Below, piece by piece: positions 44,185 to 53,500 of a DNA stretch of 64,000 nucleotides. The notes under the pieces were generated by a model. It was given only the letters and a program-made list of their open reading frames with translations. It was not told where the DNA came from and did no database searches. Source of the stretch: Allokutzneria oryzae (GTDB lineage: Bacteria; Actinomycetota; Actinomycetes; Mycobacteriales; Pseudonocardiaceae); contig NZ_JBHLZU010000027.1 in assembly GCF_042429765.1 (NCBI RefSeq), positions 124,001-188,000 on the forward strand. Direction: 5' to 3'. The number at the start of each line of letters is the position of its first letter. The stretch's first letter is position 1. The position numbers and the translations under genes were made by a program.

Positions 44185-44686
44185 GGTGTCTTCTCTCGTC
44201 TGGCATTAGGTTCCTGGTTGTCCGAGGCGCTTTCGCGGCCCGAAGCGGTGCCAAGTCGTGCAACGAGAGAGACAGTAGTCCACCATGTATTAAACCACAT
44301 CGTGTGAATATTATGGTTCGATTATGGTTGAGAAGCTCTCTGAGCTGCGGTTTCGTCGGGGATCGTGGTCCTCTGGAAAAGGGTGGATAGCGCCGGATCG
44401 TCATCCATTTGGACTAGCGGTCTGGCCAGTCTTGAGACGTCCTGGGTGTGGGGGATGCAGCGTCTGCAGCTAGTGAGTGAGCTTGGGTGCCTGTCCGCAC
44501 CGGTAAGGCATGCGTCACGGGCCGCAAGGAGAATTTGATCTTGATTTTGCGTAGTGTCCATAGTGGACGCTGATGGGCATGGGTGTGGGCATGAACCCCC
44601 TTGAATCCATGCCCATGGTGCGGCACTTCGCACCTACCTATGGTGCCTCTGCCCAGTTCGACGGCGTGTTGCCTGGCTACGTAGCC
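44185..44686. other. attR-proximal non-coding region
   Basis: About 500 bases of lower GC without a supported gene. It holds a perfect 10-bp inverted repeat (ATGGGCATGG at 44573-44582, CCATGCCCAT at 44607-44616) and TGTGGGCATGA at 44584-44594. These are candidates for integrase arm or excisionase sites. Confidence 0.4.
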
Positions 44687-44731
44687 GACTCAAAATCCGT
44701 CCAGTGTGCGTTCGAGTCGCACCGGGGGCAC
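44687..44731 (+). other. attR core (3' tRNA fragment)
   Basis: Identical to 30884-30928. It lacks the upstream half of the tRNA, so it is not a functional gene. Confidence 0.9.
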
Positions 44732-44775
44732 TCTTGATCATGGCTCTGACCTGCGGTTTTTTTGTTTTCTGCTCT

Positions 44776-45384
44776 TCATCGAGCCCTGAAACGATCCTGG
44801 GTGTGTTCACGGGTGCGGGACTGGGTGCGCGGCACCGCTGCGGCGATGCTCTCCGCGGCGTCGATGCCCAGCTGTGGCAGCATCAAGGTGTAGAGGTCTG
44901 ACGTGATCGCCAACGTCTTGTGGCCGAGCATTTCCTGCACCACCTTCATCGGTACCCCGGCCGCCAGGGCCAGCGTCGCCGCTCCATGTCGCAAATCGTG
45001 CAGCCGAATCGGCGGTAGGCCGAGCTTGGCGATCCAGTCCTGGAACCGGTTCGACACGTGATTCGGGTCCAGCGGCTCGCCAGTATCGGTGCAGAAGATC
45101 AGGTCGTGGTCGCGCCAGGTGTTTCCGGCCTTCGCGCGTAGCGCCTTCTGGTGCTCTCGATGTGCCTGGAGGACAAGGCAGGTGTCGGCGTCCAGGGGGA
45201 GTTCCCGGAAGCCCGAGTCGGATTTCGGGGTGTCGAAGACGAGGTCCGGGCCGAGGGTGAGGATCGTGTTGGCGATCCGCAGCGATTGCCGCGACGCGCT
45301 GAGCTCAGACCACCGGGCCCCGCAGGCTTCGCCACGCCGCGGTCCCCGGTAGGCGAGCAGATGAAACCCGGGCAAGCCCAGGTC
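44776..45384 (-). pseudogene. 5'-truncated tyrosine integrase of a second element
   Basis: About 200 codons of an integrase catalytic domain: LLAYRGPRRGEACGARWSEL (catalytic Arg), RLHDLRHGAATLALAAG (His and Arg), EMLGHKTLAITSDLYTLMLP (His and Tyr). Catalytic residues are kept, but the arm- and core-binding domains are missing. The homology stops exactly at the CRISPR array. The 3' end lies 45 bp from attR, the normal place for an int gene, so this is the remnant of another element that used the same tRNA site. Confidence 0.75.
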
Positions 45385-46813
45385 GGATCACCTCCGCTCG
45401 CGGAGAAGAGGGCACCGCGCTGCTCGCAGACCCCCCATCACCGGGCCACCCCCGCTCGCGCGGGGAAGAGCAGCTCGCAGACTTCGTCGTCGACGTGTTC
45501 GCAGGGACCACCCCCGCTCGCGCGTGGAAGAGCCGATCAACGATTCGCTTCGGTCTCAGCAGCTGGGACCACCCCCGCTCGCGCGGGGAAGAGCGACCAG
45601 GCCCGTCCTACGGCACGGTCCCGTCGGGACCACCCCCGCTCGCGCGGGGAAGAGCGACCAGGCCCGTCCTACGGCACGGTCCCGTCGGGACCACCCCCGC
45701 TCGCGCGGGGAAGAGTCTGAGGCCCTGGCCCTGGAGGTACACCGCTAGGGACCACCCCCGCTCGCGCGGGGAAGAGGCACGCCACGTCGCCAGGCGCAGC
45801 GCGGACATCGGACCACCCCCGCTCGCGCGGGGAAGAGGTCCACGAACTCCGCCTTCAACCGCTTCCCGAACGGACCACCCCCGCTCGCGCGGGGAAGAGG
45901 ATGACGAATTTGTCGCGATCGTCACCAAGGGAGGACCACCCCCGCTCGCGCGGGGAAGAGCCGCTGAAGTTCTGGGCCCGCCTCGGAGGCTGCGGACCAC
46001 CCCCGCTCGCGCGGGGAAGAGCGCTCGACGAGAACACGTGGGTCACGGGAGCCGGGACCACCCCCGCTCGCGCGGGGAAGAGCCACGGACCCCGAGACCG
46101 GTGCTCGATACGCGGGACCACCCCCGCTCGCGCGGGGAAGAGATGAAGGGCCGCGAAGTCGGAGACAACGTCACGGGACCACCCCCGCTCGCGCGGGGAA
46201 GAGTTCGATGTCCCGTTCCCGCTGGAGCCGCTCGATGGACCACCCCCGCTCGCGCGGGGAAGAGCGGCCGTCCCCGGTCTGGCTCACCGCCTGCAACGGA
46301 CCACCCCCGCTCGCGCGGGGAAGAGAGGTGGCCCCGATCGACGTCCTCACGGGTGGGTGGACCACCCCCGCTCGCGCGGGGAAGAGCAGCGGCCGAACAT
46401 CGACATCCGGGTGCTCCCGGGACCACCCCCGCTCGCGCGGGGAAGAGCGACGCGACGATCTTGGCCTGGCTGAAGATGTGGGACCACCCCCGCTCGCGCG
46501 GGGAAGAGTCCCGCCGGAAGAGAGACACCCCTGCGGCCAATGGACCACCCCCGCTCGCGCGGGGAAGAGACGTTGAAGTGGGCCGGGCTGACCCGCGAGC
46601 AGGGACCACCCCCGCTCGCGCGGGGAAGAGTCGGGGATCGGCGCCGGACTCAGGCAGGTCTGGGGACCACCCCCGCTCGCGCGGGGAAGAGGTTAGAACT
46701 ACTTAAGTAACCACCCACAACCCGGGACCACCCCCGCTCGCGCGGGGAAGAGGACATCGTCGCCCTGGTCAGGTTCGCCGTGGTGGGACCACCCCCGCTC
46801 GCGCGGGGAAGAG
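45385..46813 (-). CRISPR. Type I-E CRISPR array, 24 repeats, no cas genes in window
   Basis: Repeats are 28 bp on the plus strand, starting GGACCACC and ending GCGGGGAAGAG, with 33-bp spacers (one of 32, two of 34). The period is about 61. The inner hairpin CCCCGCTCGCGCGGGG and the reverse-strand form (CTCTTCCCCGCG..., ending in GGTCC) match actinobacterial type I-E repeats. In that orientation the array is read leftward with the leader right of 46813. The leftmost repeat (45385-45410) is 26 bp and degenerate, and those at 45443 and 45505 each have a change, as expected at the old end. The spacers at 45594-45626 and 45655-45687 are identical. No cas gene is visible, so it depends on Cas proteins from elsewhere, or is dormant. 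Confidence 0.95.
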
Positions 46814-47272
46814 ACTTGTTGAACTGCAGGTTTGGCGGCTGGGTCCGTTATTTTGCATGGGTTTGTAGCCATCGTAGGGACGGTAGGGATCGCGGCCGTT
46901 GAGTGCTGGGTCGGCATCGCGCTGTGGTCACCGGGCGTACAACGGTTGGGAACGGCCTCGAAAAGGGGCTTTCTCTCACGCAGAGCACCGACGCAGTCAC
47001 GTCCCCTCATCCGCAGCGGCTTCCGGCGCTCCAGCGTCAACGGTGTCAGCGGCGGTCGAATCCTGACCCCTGTCCGGCACGCCGGGGTCAGTTTTCACAT
47101 GCCGTCGACAAGCCCGATGTCGGGTCGTGGCGGGGGCCTACCACACGCTTCAACTGGGAGCGGCGATGTGGGGCCTCTCGCTTGGCCAGCCAGGGAAGTC
47201 CGGTCCAGGCGCGGGATGGCCGCCAACTGGACTGTCCAGCCTCGTATAGAGACGGTGGACCACCGTCGCGAG
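46814..47272 (-). promoter_or_regulatory. Probable CRISPR leader and intergenic region
   Basis: About 460 bases. The first 60 or so next to the array are less GC-rich (for example TTATTTTGCAT), as leaders usually are. No gene with family similarity is present. Confidence 0.45.
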
Positions 47273-48061
47273 CTATCCAACAGCGACGTCATGTCGTCGC
47301 AGTTGGTATCGAGACTGCTCGCTTTGGACCTGTGCCTGGAACTCGGAACGAACGGTCTGGACGAGTTCTCGTGCCTGAGTAGCGCCGATGTTCAGCCGAG
47401 CGCGCAAGGTGGTCGCGGCAATCGGCCTTTGGTGAGCTGCGCGATGAGTTGCGTCTTCCTCTCGTGCCCGCTGCAAGAGCTCTTCCAGCGACCGCTTCTG
47501 GACAGTGGGCCGAGCGCGCTTCCGCCCGCTGGCTGCGGGGTGGTCGGCGTCCCGGCGAGCTGTGCGGGCTTCCGGCCCCTCCGACGCCTGCATTCCTGGC
47601 TGTGCAACGCAGGCGCCATCGACACCCACCGACGAACTGGCTTCGGCAACTGCCCGCAACAAGCCGGGGCCCACTTCAGCCCAACCGATCAACAGGAGCG
47701 GTCCAACGGCATCGAATGCCGCCTTCCCGTACGCACCCGCCAAGACCGGGGCTGCCACGTTCAACGCCAAGGTCACACCGCTGGCGAAGATCAGCAACCG
47801 TCGAGCTGGCCGCAGCTGGTCCACGGGGGCACCTGCGAGCGACAAATACCGTATGCCGAGCAGAAGTCCGAGGATCGACAGATCAACCGCGGGGGCGACC
47901 AGCGGAGCGCCCCAGAGGCGAAGAGCAAGGTTCAGGACATTGCCGAAGCCGAACAGAAACGTCAGTCTGACGACGACGCCCACGGTCACCGTGACCGCCC
48001 TGAGGACGCGAGCCGGATCGAGCTGCGAGGCAGTCAGCTGGTTGAGGCTCGTAGTGGCCAT
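47273..48061 (-). CDS. DUF2637-type membrane protein (Spd-like)
   Basis: A 262-residue protein with four hydrophobic helices in the first 140 residues (VTVGVVVRLTFLFGFGNVLN, VDLSILGLLLGIRYLSLAG, LLIFASGVTLALNVAAPVLA, AVGPLLLIGWAEVGPGLL), the DUF2637 layout. The C-terminal 110 residues are polar and may hold a DNA-binding helix (TTLRARLNIGATQARELVQTV). ATG at 48061, weak ribosome site. Such proteins belong to AICEs and conjugative plasmids, so this is probably a leftover of the second element. Confidence 0.7.
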   Translation of the reverse strand: MATTSLNQLTASQLDPARVLRAVTVTVGVVVRLTFLFGFGNVLNLALRLWGAPLVAPAVDLSILGLLLGIRYLSLAGAPVDQLRPARRLLIFASGVTLALNVAAPVLAGAYGKAAFDAVGPLLLIGWAEVGPGLLRAVAEASSSVGVDGACVAQPGMQASEGPEARTARRDADHPAASGRKRARPTVQKRSLEELLQRAREEDATHRAAHQRPIAATTLRARLNIGATQARELVQTVRSEFQAQVQSEQSRYQLRRHDVAVG

Positions 48062-48369
48062 CAGAGACCGCCCAGGGCGTCGACCCGCGACTGCTCTTGA
48101 TAACCAGTACGCCGCTCGAAAACCGCTGGTCAGGTGCGAGACCGTCTAGCTCTGTCCAGGGCGCGGGCCTGCGCGGCATGGAAGCCATCACGGGGCATCA
48201 CCACCTTGACGGCGGCGGCGCCGATCAATACCGATGGTCGCGGAAAGGCGCAGCTCACGGCTGGTATGAGTTCGTGTAGATGCTGTGCGAGTCGCTCCGG
48301 GGGCACAAACAGGATGCGCACCAAGCCCACATCCGCTGGTGATGGTGCGTTGGCCTGCCCTGGGGCTGT
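48062..48369. other. Intergenic region with at most one weak small gene
   Basis: Apart from the low-confidence minus-strand frame at 48130-48321, I see no gene, hairpin or repeat here. Confidence 0.35.
48130..48321 (-). CDS. Possible small protein, unknown
   Basis: A 63-residue frame beginning VRILFVPPERLAQHLHELIP. The sequence reads like a folded small protein (LIGAAAVKVVMPRDGFHAAQARAL) better than like antisense noise, but there is no clear ribosome site and the frame is open far upstream. Function unknown. Confidence 0.3.
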   Translation of the reverse strand: MRILFVPPERLAQHLHELIPAVSCAFPRPSVLIGAAAVKVVMPRDGFHAAQARALDRARRSRT

Positions 48370-48591
48370 ATGAGCGCTCGGAACTTCACCGCTGCGATGC
48401 GCCAGGAAGAGGACTGGTATGTCGCACGATGTCTGGAGGTCGATGTGACCAGCCAAGGCCAGGCGATCTCCGAGGCGCTGGACAACCTGAGTGAGGCCGT
48501 CGGGTTGTACCTGGAGGACGTTCCCGACGTGGCCGCCCAGATAACCACCACCCTCTTGGTCACCTCGTTCCAGGTCCCCTACCTGACATAA
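48370..48591 (+). CDS. HicB-like antitoxin protein without HicA
   Basis: A 73-residue protein: FTAAMRQEEDWYVARCLEVDVTSQG followed by SEALDNLSEAVGLYLED, the core of the HicB partial RNase-H fold. Classical HicB proteins also carry a DNA-binding tail; this one stops after PYLT. No HicA (small dsRBD-like toxin) is seen on either side. It may be an orphan antitoxin or a remnant. No clear ribosome site. Confidence 0.6.
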   Translation: MSARNFTAAMRQEEDWYVARCLEVDVTSQGQAISEALDNLSEAVGLYLEDVPDVAAQITTTLLVTSFQVPYLT

Positions 48592-48679
48592 GTGCCCTGC
48601 GCTGTTGAACCTCATGGCCGGGGGCCGGGTGTGTGCTCGCGTAACACACCCGGCCCCCACAACTTGCGAGAGCTGGTGC

Positions 48680-49432
48680 TTATGCGGCCAAATCGGGGAT
48701 GCGACTGTTGAGAAAACCGACCAACTTGCGCTCTGCTCGCGCGAGCCGCTTGTCGCAAGCGTGCTTACTCAGGCCATGGCGGCTGGCGACGGCTCCTGGT
48801 TCTTCGCCATCGAGACAGATCTCCGACACCAGCGCCGCCTCATCCTTGGTCAGCACATTGTTCAGTATCGCGCCAGCGAGGAGCAGGTCGGCGTTGCCGA
48901 CCGTACTGCGTCGCCAATGGCCATCGCCAAGCTCGTCAACCTCCTCGAAACGCGCGATCCGCCGAAGGTTGCGATTCTCCCGATTGCACAGCTCGTGGCC
49001 TCGCCGGAAAGCGCCCCAATACAACTGCGAGTACACCCTGGGCTGGCCTGGCTCGGCAATGTCCAGCGCCTCAAAGAATCCTACGAGGATCTCCGAGTGG
49101 AGATCGATCTTGTTGCCGTGCGGGTACCGTGGACCCAGCTTCCTGGCGATGCCTTTTAGGCCAGGGCACATCATCCCTGCCGCCGCGGTCAGCCACGGAT
49201 CTGGCTCTGCGTGGGCACGGCGGACGAGCTCTCGCCACACCGCGTCCTTGGTCAACCACGTGGTCCGCGGTTGGAGCAAGAGGTCTCGAAGCAGGTCCAA
49301 GGACTGCGGCCGGGGCGGGACGCCGCAGCCGAGGACCGCGCCGTCGAGCGCGAGTGCGTTCGGCTGAGCGACCAGTTGAAGGAATCGATGTTCGATAACA
49401 TCCAGATCCGACCGCGCGTCTTCGTTGTCCAC
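48680..49432 (-). CDS. Sigma-70-like HTH protein of mobile elements
   Basis: A 250-residue protein. The C-terminus is a sigma region 4-like HTH (LTKDEAALVSEICLDGEEPG, then ASRHGLSKHACDKRLARAERK). The middle (GNKIDLHSEILVGFFEALDI, LYWGAFRRGHELCNRE) resembles sigma region 2. GTG at 49432 is chosen because AAGGAGG lies eight bases upstream; an ATG nine codons earlier lacks this. It probably works in transcription of the second element's genes; no anti-sigma factor is visible. Confidence 0.6.
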   Translation of the reverse strand: MDNEDARSDLDVIEHRFLQLVAQPNALALDGAVLGCGVPPRPQSLDLLRDLLLQPRTTWLTKDAVWRELVRRAHAEPDPWLTAAAGMMCPGLKGIARKLGPRYPHGNKIDLHSEILVGFFEALDIAEPGQPRVYSQLYWGAFRRGHELCNRENRNLRRIARFEEVDELGDGHWRRSTVGNADLLLAGAILNNVLTKDEAALVSEICLDGEEPGAVASRHGLSKHACDKRLARAERKLVGFLNSRIPDLAA

Positions 49433-49817
49433 GCTCAATGCCTCCTTCGTTAACAGCACCGGTTGCCCCCTACTGCGCTATACGTAAACAGGGAGCTCGT
49501 CCTCGCTCGAACAACCCAAAAAGAGTAACCTGGCAGCGTGGAATGCAACCCTCTGCAATTGGATAACTACAAACAGGGGTCGCTGCGCCTTAGGCGCATC
49601 CTCAATGAAATTGATCGTCGTGAACTGGGGTGATCTTAATGGCGAGCGTTTTTTCGCAGCTCGGTCTGCAGACTGTCGAGGGCATCGCCAGCATGGTCCC
49701 GCGAGCACGCATGTGGAAGTTCGGGCACATTTAAGATCATCTTGAACGGTCATGCTGGTTCATGGACGTGGACAAGAGCTGGCTGCAAACGCCTCGTCGA
49801 GCGCGCCGCCAGCAGCT
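49433..49817. other. Intergenic region
   Basis: About 385 bases between the sigma-like gene and the jet tail gene. It should carry the promoter of the sigma-like gene. GC is lower than in the flanks. No gene seen. Confidence 0.4.
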
Positions 49818-50504
49818 TCAACCAACGCGAGGCAGATGGGCAGCGACTTCGGCGATGGCGTCGAGGGTGTCGTGGTCGAAGCGGCCGCCTGCAGCGTTCT
49901 CAGCCTCGGCGATCGTGACGGAGCGGCCATCGCGGTCGCTGCCATAGCGCAGGCCGGTGAACGTGACGTTGGCCAGGTCGAGCAATCGTGCGCCGAGAGG
50001 GGTGATGTCACCGGTGCCGTGCTCGTCCATCAGTGTCCGGAATTTCCTGGCGTCGCTGGTTCTGGCCATCCTGACCCACACCACGGACACCACCGCAGTG
50101 TTACCCGTCTTGTCTGCCACGGCGAACAGCATGCGGTCCAGTGACGCGCAGCGGTGGCGAGTGAAGAACTCCCGCACTCGGCCGTAGGAGACGGCCACGC
50201 ATTCGATCTGTTGGCCAGTCGCACGGCGCAGCTGCCGCAGTCCCATCCGCTGCCAAGCCGCATCAGCATCACCTCTGCGTGCGGCCTTTTGGCCTTCGCT
50301 CTTGCGGGCCCGCAACTGCAGTGATGCTGAGCTGCCAGCCTGGGCGGCGCCGACCTCGCCGACCGTGGCACCGCCGCCCAGGGAGACCGCCCCGCCGCTG
50401 GATGCGAACAGTCCCAGCGTTAGTGCTCCGGCTACAACCGCACCAGTGCCCTTTCCTCGGATAGGTCTGCGTCGCCCCTGCGCATCGGTGTAGAAGTCCG
50501 TCAA
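49818..50504 (-). CDS. Membrane-anchored protein at the tail of the jet operon
   Basis: A 228-residue protein with a short basic N-terminus (RRRPIRGKG), one hydrophobic segment (TGAVVAGALTLGLFASSGGAV), then a soluble domain with ECVAVSYGRVREFFTRHRCA and VSVVWVRMARTSDARKF. Orientation suggests the domain is outside the membrane. It begins eight bases after the jetC stop, with a TTG start after AGGGGCG, so it is probably co-transcribed with the Wadjet genes. I do not recognise the family. It could instead belong to the second mobile element. Confidence 0.6.
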   Translation of the reverse strand: MTDFYTDAQGRRRPIRGKGTGAVVAGALTLGLFASSGGAVSLGGGATVGEVGAAQAGSSASLQLRARKSEGQKAARRGDADAAWQRMGLRQLRRATGQQIECVAVSYGRVREFFTRHRCASLDRMLFAVADKTGNTAVVSVVWVRMARTSDARKFRTLMDEHGTGDITPLGARLLDLANVTFTGLRYGSDRDGRSVTIAEAENAAGGRFDHDTLDAIAEVAAHLPRVG

Positions 50505-50512
50505 TTTCGCCC

Positions 50513-53500
50513 CTAGTCCTGCGGTTCTGGCTCGTGGGCTGGAAGGAGCTGGTGGCCGTTCCAGGTGAAGCGGGCGGTGGTCACTGCGTCATCACCGTCA
50601 GTGCCGGTGATGAGCTGGTGGATGCCGATGCCGCTCAGCTCGGAGTAGACGCACCACTCGTGGTCCGACGTGAGCATGAGGTCGAGGTCGAGAGCGGACA
50701 GCAAAGCGAACACCTGGCCGCGGTTGGTGGTGTCGACTCCGACGAACACCTCGTCGAGCAGGATGACGCGCGGTGCTTGCGGTGTCGCCTGGTAATGCGC
50801 TGCGACTGCGGCGAACAGCGGTAGGTGCAACGCGATTGCCTTCTCACCGCCGGAAAGGGCGCCGTGCAGTTTGCGGGTCAGCAGCTGCCAGCCGTCGCCG
50901 TTGGCGCGGTCGACTTTGACCACGAACCGGTGCCACGCGGTGTAGTCGAAGACCTGGCCGAGCTGTTGTTCCCAGCTCGTCGCGGTGTCGTCGGCCTTCG
51001 CCTGTTCGATCCGGTCGCGGAAGAACCGGTGCAGTGACTCGCGGTCGGCGTCGTTCAACCCGGCGGGGTCCTTGAGCAGCAGGTCGCGAGCGGCCTTCGT
51101 CCCGGGCGGCAGGTCCGGAGCCACCTGCCAGACCAGCCGGACCGCCACCTTGGACGCCGTTCGCACCCGTTCCAGGCGGGCGTTCATGCCGTCGACGAGC
51201 TCGTTCGCCTGCCTGATTCGCGCGGCCAGGTGCCGCCGGATGTCCCCGGTCAGGGGCTGGTCGAACAAGGCGCGCTCTCGTTCGGTGATCTCGCGGCGGC
51301 TTTCGTCGGCCTCGGTCCGGAGAATGGCCAGCAGCTCGGCGGCACCGACCCGGATGCCGTCGACCACCGCAGTGAAGACCTGCACGTCCTCGTCGGTTTC
51401 CAGATCGAGGTCAGCGCGGGATTTGAGGCTTTCGCGGCACGAGTGCATCGATTCCAGGAGCCGGTGCAGGGCATCACTGATGTTCGCGGGGGAATGGGGG
51501 ATCGCGGGCCAGGCCGCCGCGACCAGCCGGGCCGCGTCCAGTGCGGCGCGGACCCCTTCGGATGCGGTGAGCGTGGCTTCGAAGGTGGCAAGGTCGTCGA
51601 TTTCACTGTCGGCGGGAAAGACACCGGTGGTCAGCCGACGGAAGCGAGCTGCGGCGGCGTCGCGTCTGACTCCGGCTTCTTCGTGGGCCTTCGCGTCGTT
51701 CTGGTGCTGGACACGCAGTTCGCCGAGCGCGGTAGCGAGGTCGGTGACCAGTTTCCTGGCCCTGTGTTGTTCCGCGCTCAGCTCGCCCAGCTTCCTCCGC
51801 AGCTCATCGATTTCGGCGAGCACCTGGTGGTAGTCCACCCCGAACGTGCTGTTGATCGCGTCGAGGGTGGCAGCCAACTGTTCGTGTTCCGCCGTGGCTT
51901 CAGCGGCTTCGGTCTCGCGCTCGGCCGCGGCGTCCGCCGACCGCCGGGCTTGCTCGGCCACATCCTGGAGATGCCGACGGAACGAGATCAGTTCGACATG
52001 TGCTTCCAGCCAGCTCTCGGCTTGGTCGTGGAACGAGCCGATCGCCGTGGCCAGCGTCTTCAGCGCTGTGCGGTCCGGGGGCACGCTGTGCTCGGCGGCC
52101 AAGCTAGTCAGCTCGTGCAGGGCGCGGGCCACCTCCTGCTCCCGTTCGGTGACCGCACGGACGCGGGCCCGGACGGCTCCCTCGGCCGCGGACCGCTCTG
52201 ACTCCCGCCGCCTGAGGGTGTCCGTGGCATCGTTCACCGCCGCATGGCTCGGTCGCGCCTCGCGCTCGTTCCGGATCACCTCACGGCGTGCCCGCAAGGT
52301 GGACAGCTCGCCATCGAGCGTTGCCAGGACGGCGTCACACTCTGCGAGTGACGCGGTCAGCTCGTCGATGCGGCGTTGCCGGGCGCGCTGGCGCGCGAGT
52401 GTGCCGATGTAGGAGGCGTGGTCCTTTGCCCAGCTTCCCGTCAACGAACCCAGGCGCCACGTTCCGTCGCCGCCGATCGCCACCAGTTCGCCAGGGGGAA
52501 GTGCGTCCCCAAAAGCGATCGAACCCAGGAGACGGTCCACCACCGCGGGCTCGACGTCGGCGTCGTGTTCGGCCACGAGGACATCGGCGAGGGAACGTCC
52601 CCGTACCGACGGCAAGGCTTCGGGATCAGCGAAGACGTCGTGCCCTTCGATCTCACCGCGAGGACCGACCCAGGCGTCCAGCAGGCCGCTTCCTTCGAGA
52701 GCCGCTTCGATCGCCGCGGCCGTCCGGTCCGGGGTCGAGTCGGTGAAGTCGACCAGGCGCCAGAGTGGTGCACCGGTCATGGCCGTGCGGTCGGTCGTCC
52801 GGGTGGGTGGTGCGACCGGCGGCACGTCCTGTTCGGTGCGGAGCCGCGCCAGCCGTTCGACCACCTCGTCGCGCTCACGGCGAGCTGTGTCCAGTGCCGC
52901 TCCGGTGGTCGCCTCCTGCCTGGTGATGTCCTCCAGGATCGGTGTTGCGGCCGCTTCAACGGCCGCGAGCAGTGCCGACTCCGATTCGAGATGGTCCAGC
53001 AAGGTGCTGGGATCGGCGAAGGTCAGCTCACGGCAGCTCGCTGTCCACGCCAGCAGCTGCGAACTCAAAGCGTTCAGAGCGGACTCGTGCTCCGCGGCCG
53101 CAGCCGTGATCCGGTCCTGCGCCTGTGAGAGGTCGGCCCTGGCTTCGTCGAGGTCCTCCTCCGCCAGCCCGCGCCGGTAGACGGCCCGTTCGTGATCGTC
53201 GAGTGCGTCCCGGACCGCGTCGAGTTGGCCTTGTCTGCTCCGGATCGCCGCGCGGAGCAGAGTGCGGCCAGATCCGGAGCCGGTTTCCAGCTGAGTCGCG
53301 ACCTCTGCGTGGACACTGGCCAAGCCGGCGCGGGTGGCCGCGGTGCGGGTCTGGAGTTCCTGGGCGCTGACAGTCTCGGCCTGCTGGCGTGCTGTCTTCT
53401 CGGCCGACTGCCTGGCCCGCCCATCGCTCACTGCCTCGGAGCGCTTGCGCCCGGCGTCCGCGCGGAGCCGCTCGGCGGTGGCTCCCGCTTCGGCGGTCCG

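Larger units (their letters stand above)
30884..44731. mobile_element. AICE-like integrated element in a tRNA gene
   Basis: It is bounded by identical 45-bp repeats at 30884-30928 and 44687-44731, about 13.8 kb apart. The left one is the 3' half of an intact tRNA gene, as expected for tyrosine-recombinase integration. The contents fit an actinomycete integrative and conjugative element: integrase beside attL, NUDIX hydrolase, XRE/TPR regulators, excisionase-like HTH, WhiB, Spd-like membrane proteins and an FtsK/TraB translocase. No RepSA, RepAM or prim-pol gene was found, so it may be defective or only mobilisable. Both ends carry low-GC cargo genes. Confidence 0.85.

Noticed and set aside
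30929..44686. Replication initiator or primase in the integrated element
   Set aside because: No product shows HUH, prim-pol or RepSA-like motifs; every gene over 100 codons has another best explanation or none.
45151..46706. Open frames across the CRISPR region with repeated SRGEE and ARAGKS peptides
   Set aside because: The repeats are translated CRISPR repeats; there is no gene there.
46832..48100. 422-codon plus-strand frame
   Set aside because: Antisense to the DUF2637 gene and leader region; no family features.
48097..48373. HicA candidate upstream of the HicB-like gene
   Set aside because: Plus-strand frames here lack the HicA fold pattern and its catalytic His.
44732..50504. Search for cas genes beside the array
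   Set aside because: No helicase, Cse1, Cas7, Cas5 or Cas6e-like protein is encoded on either strand in this stretch.
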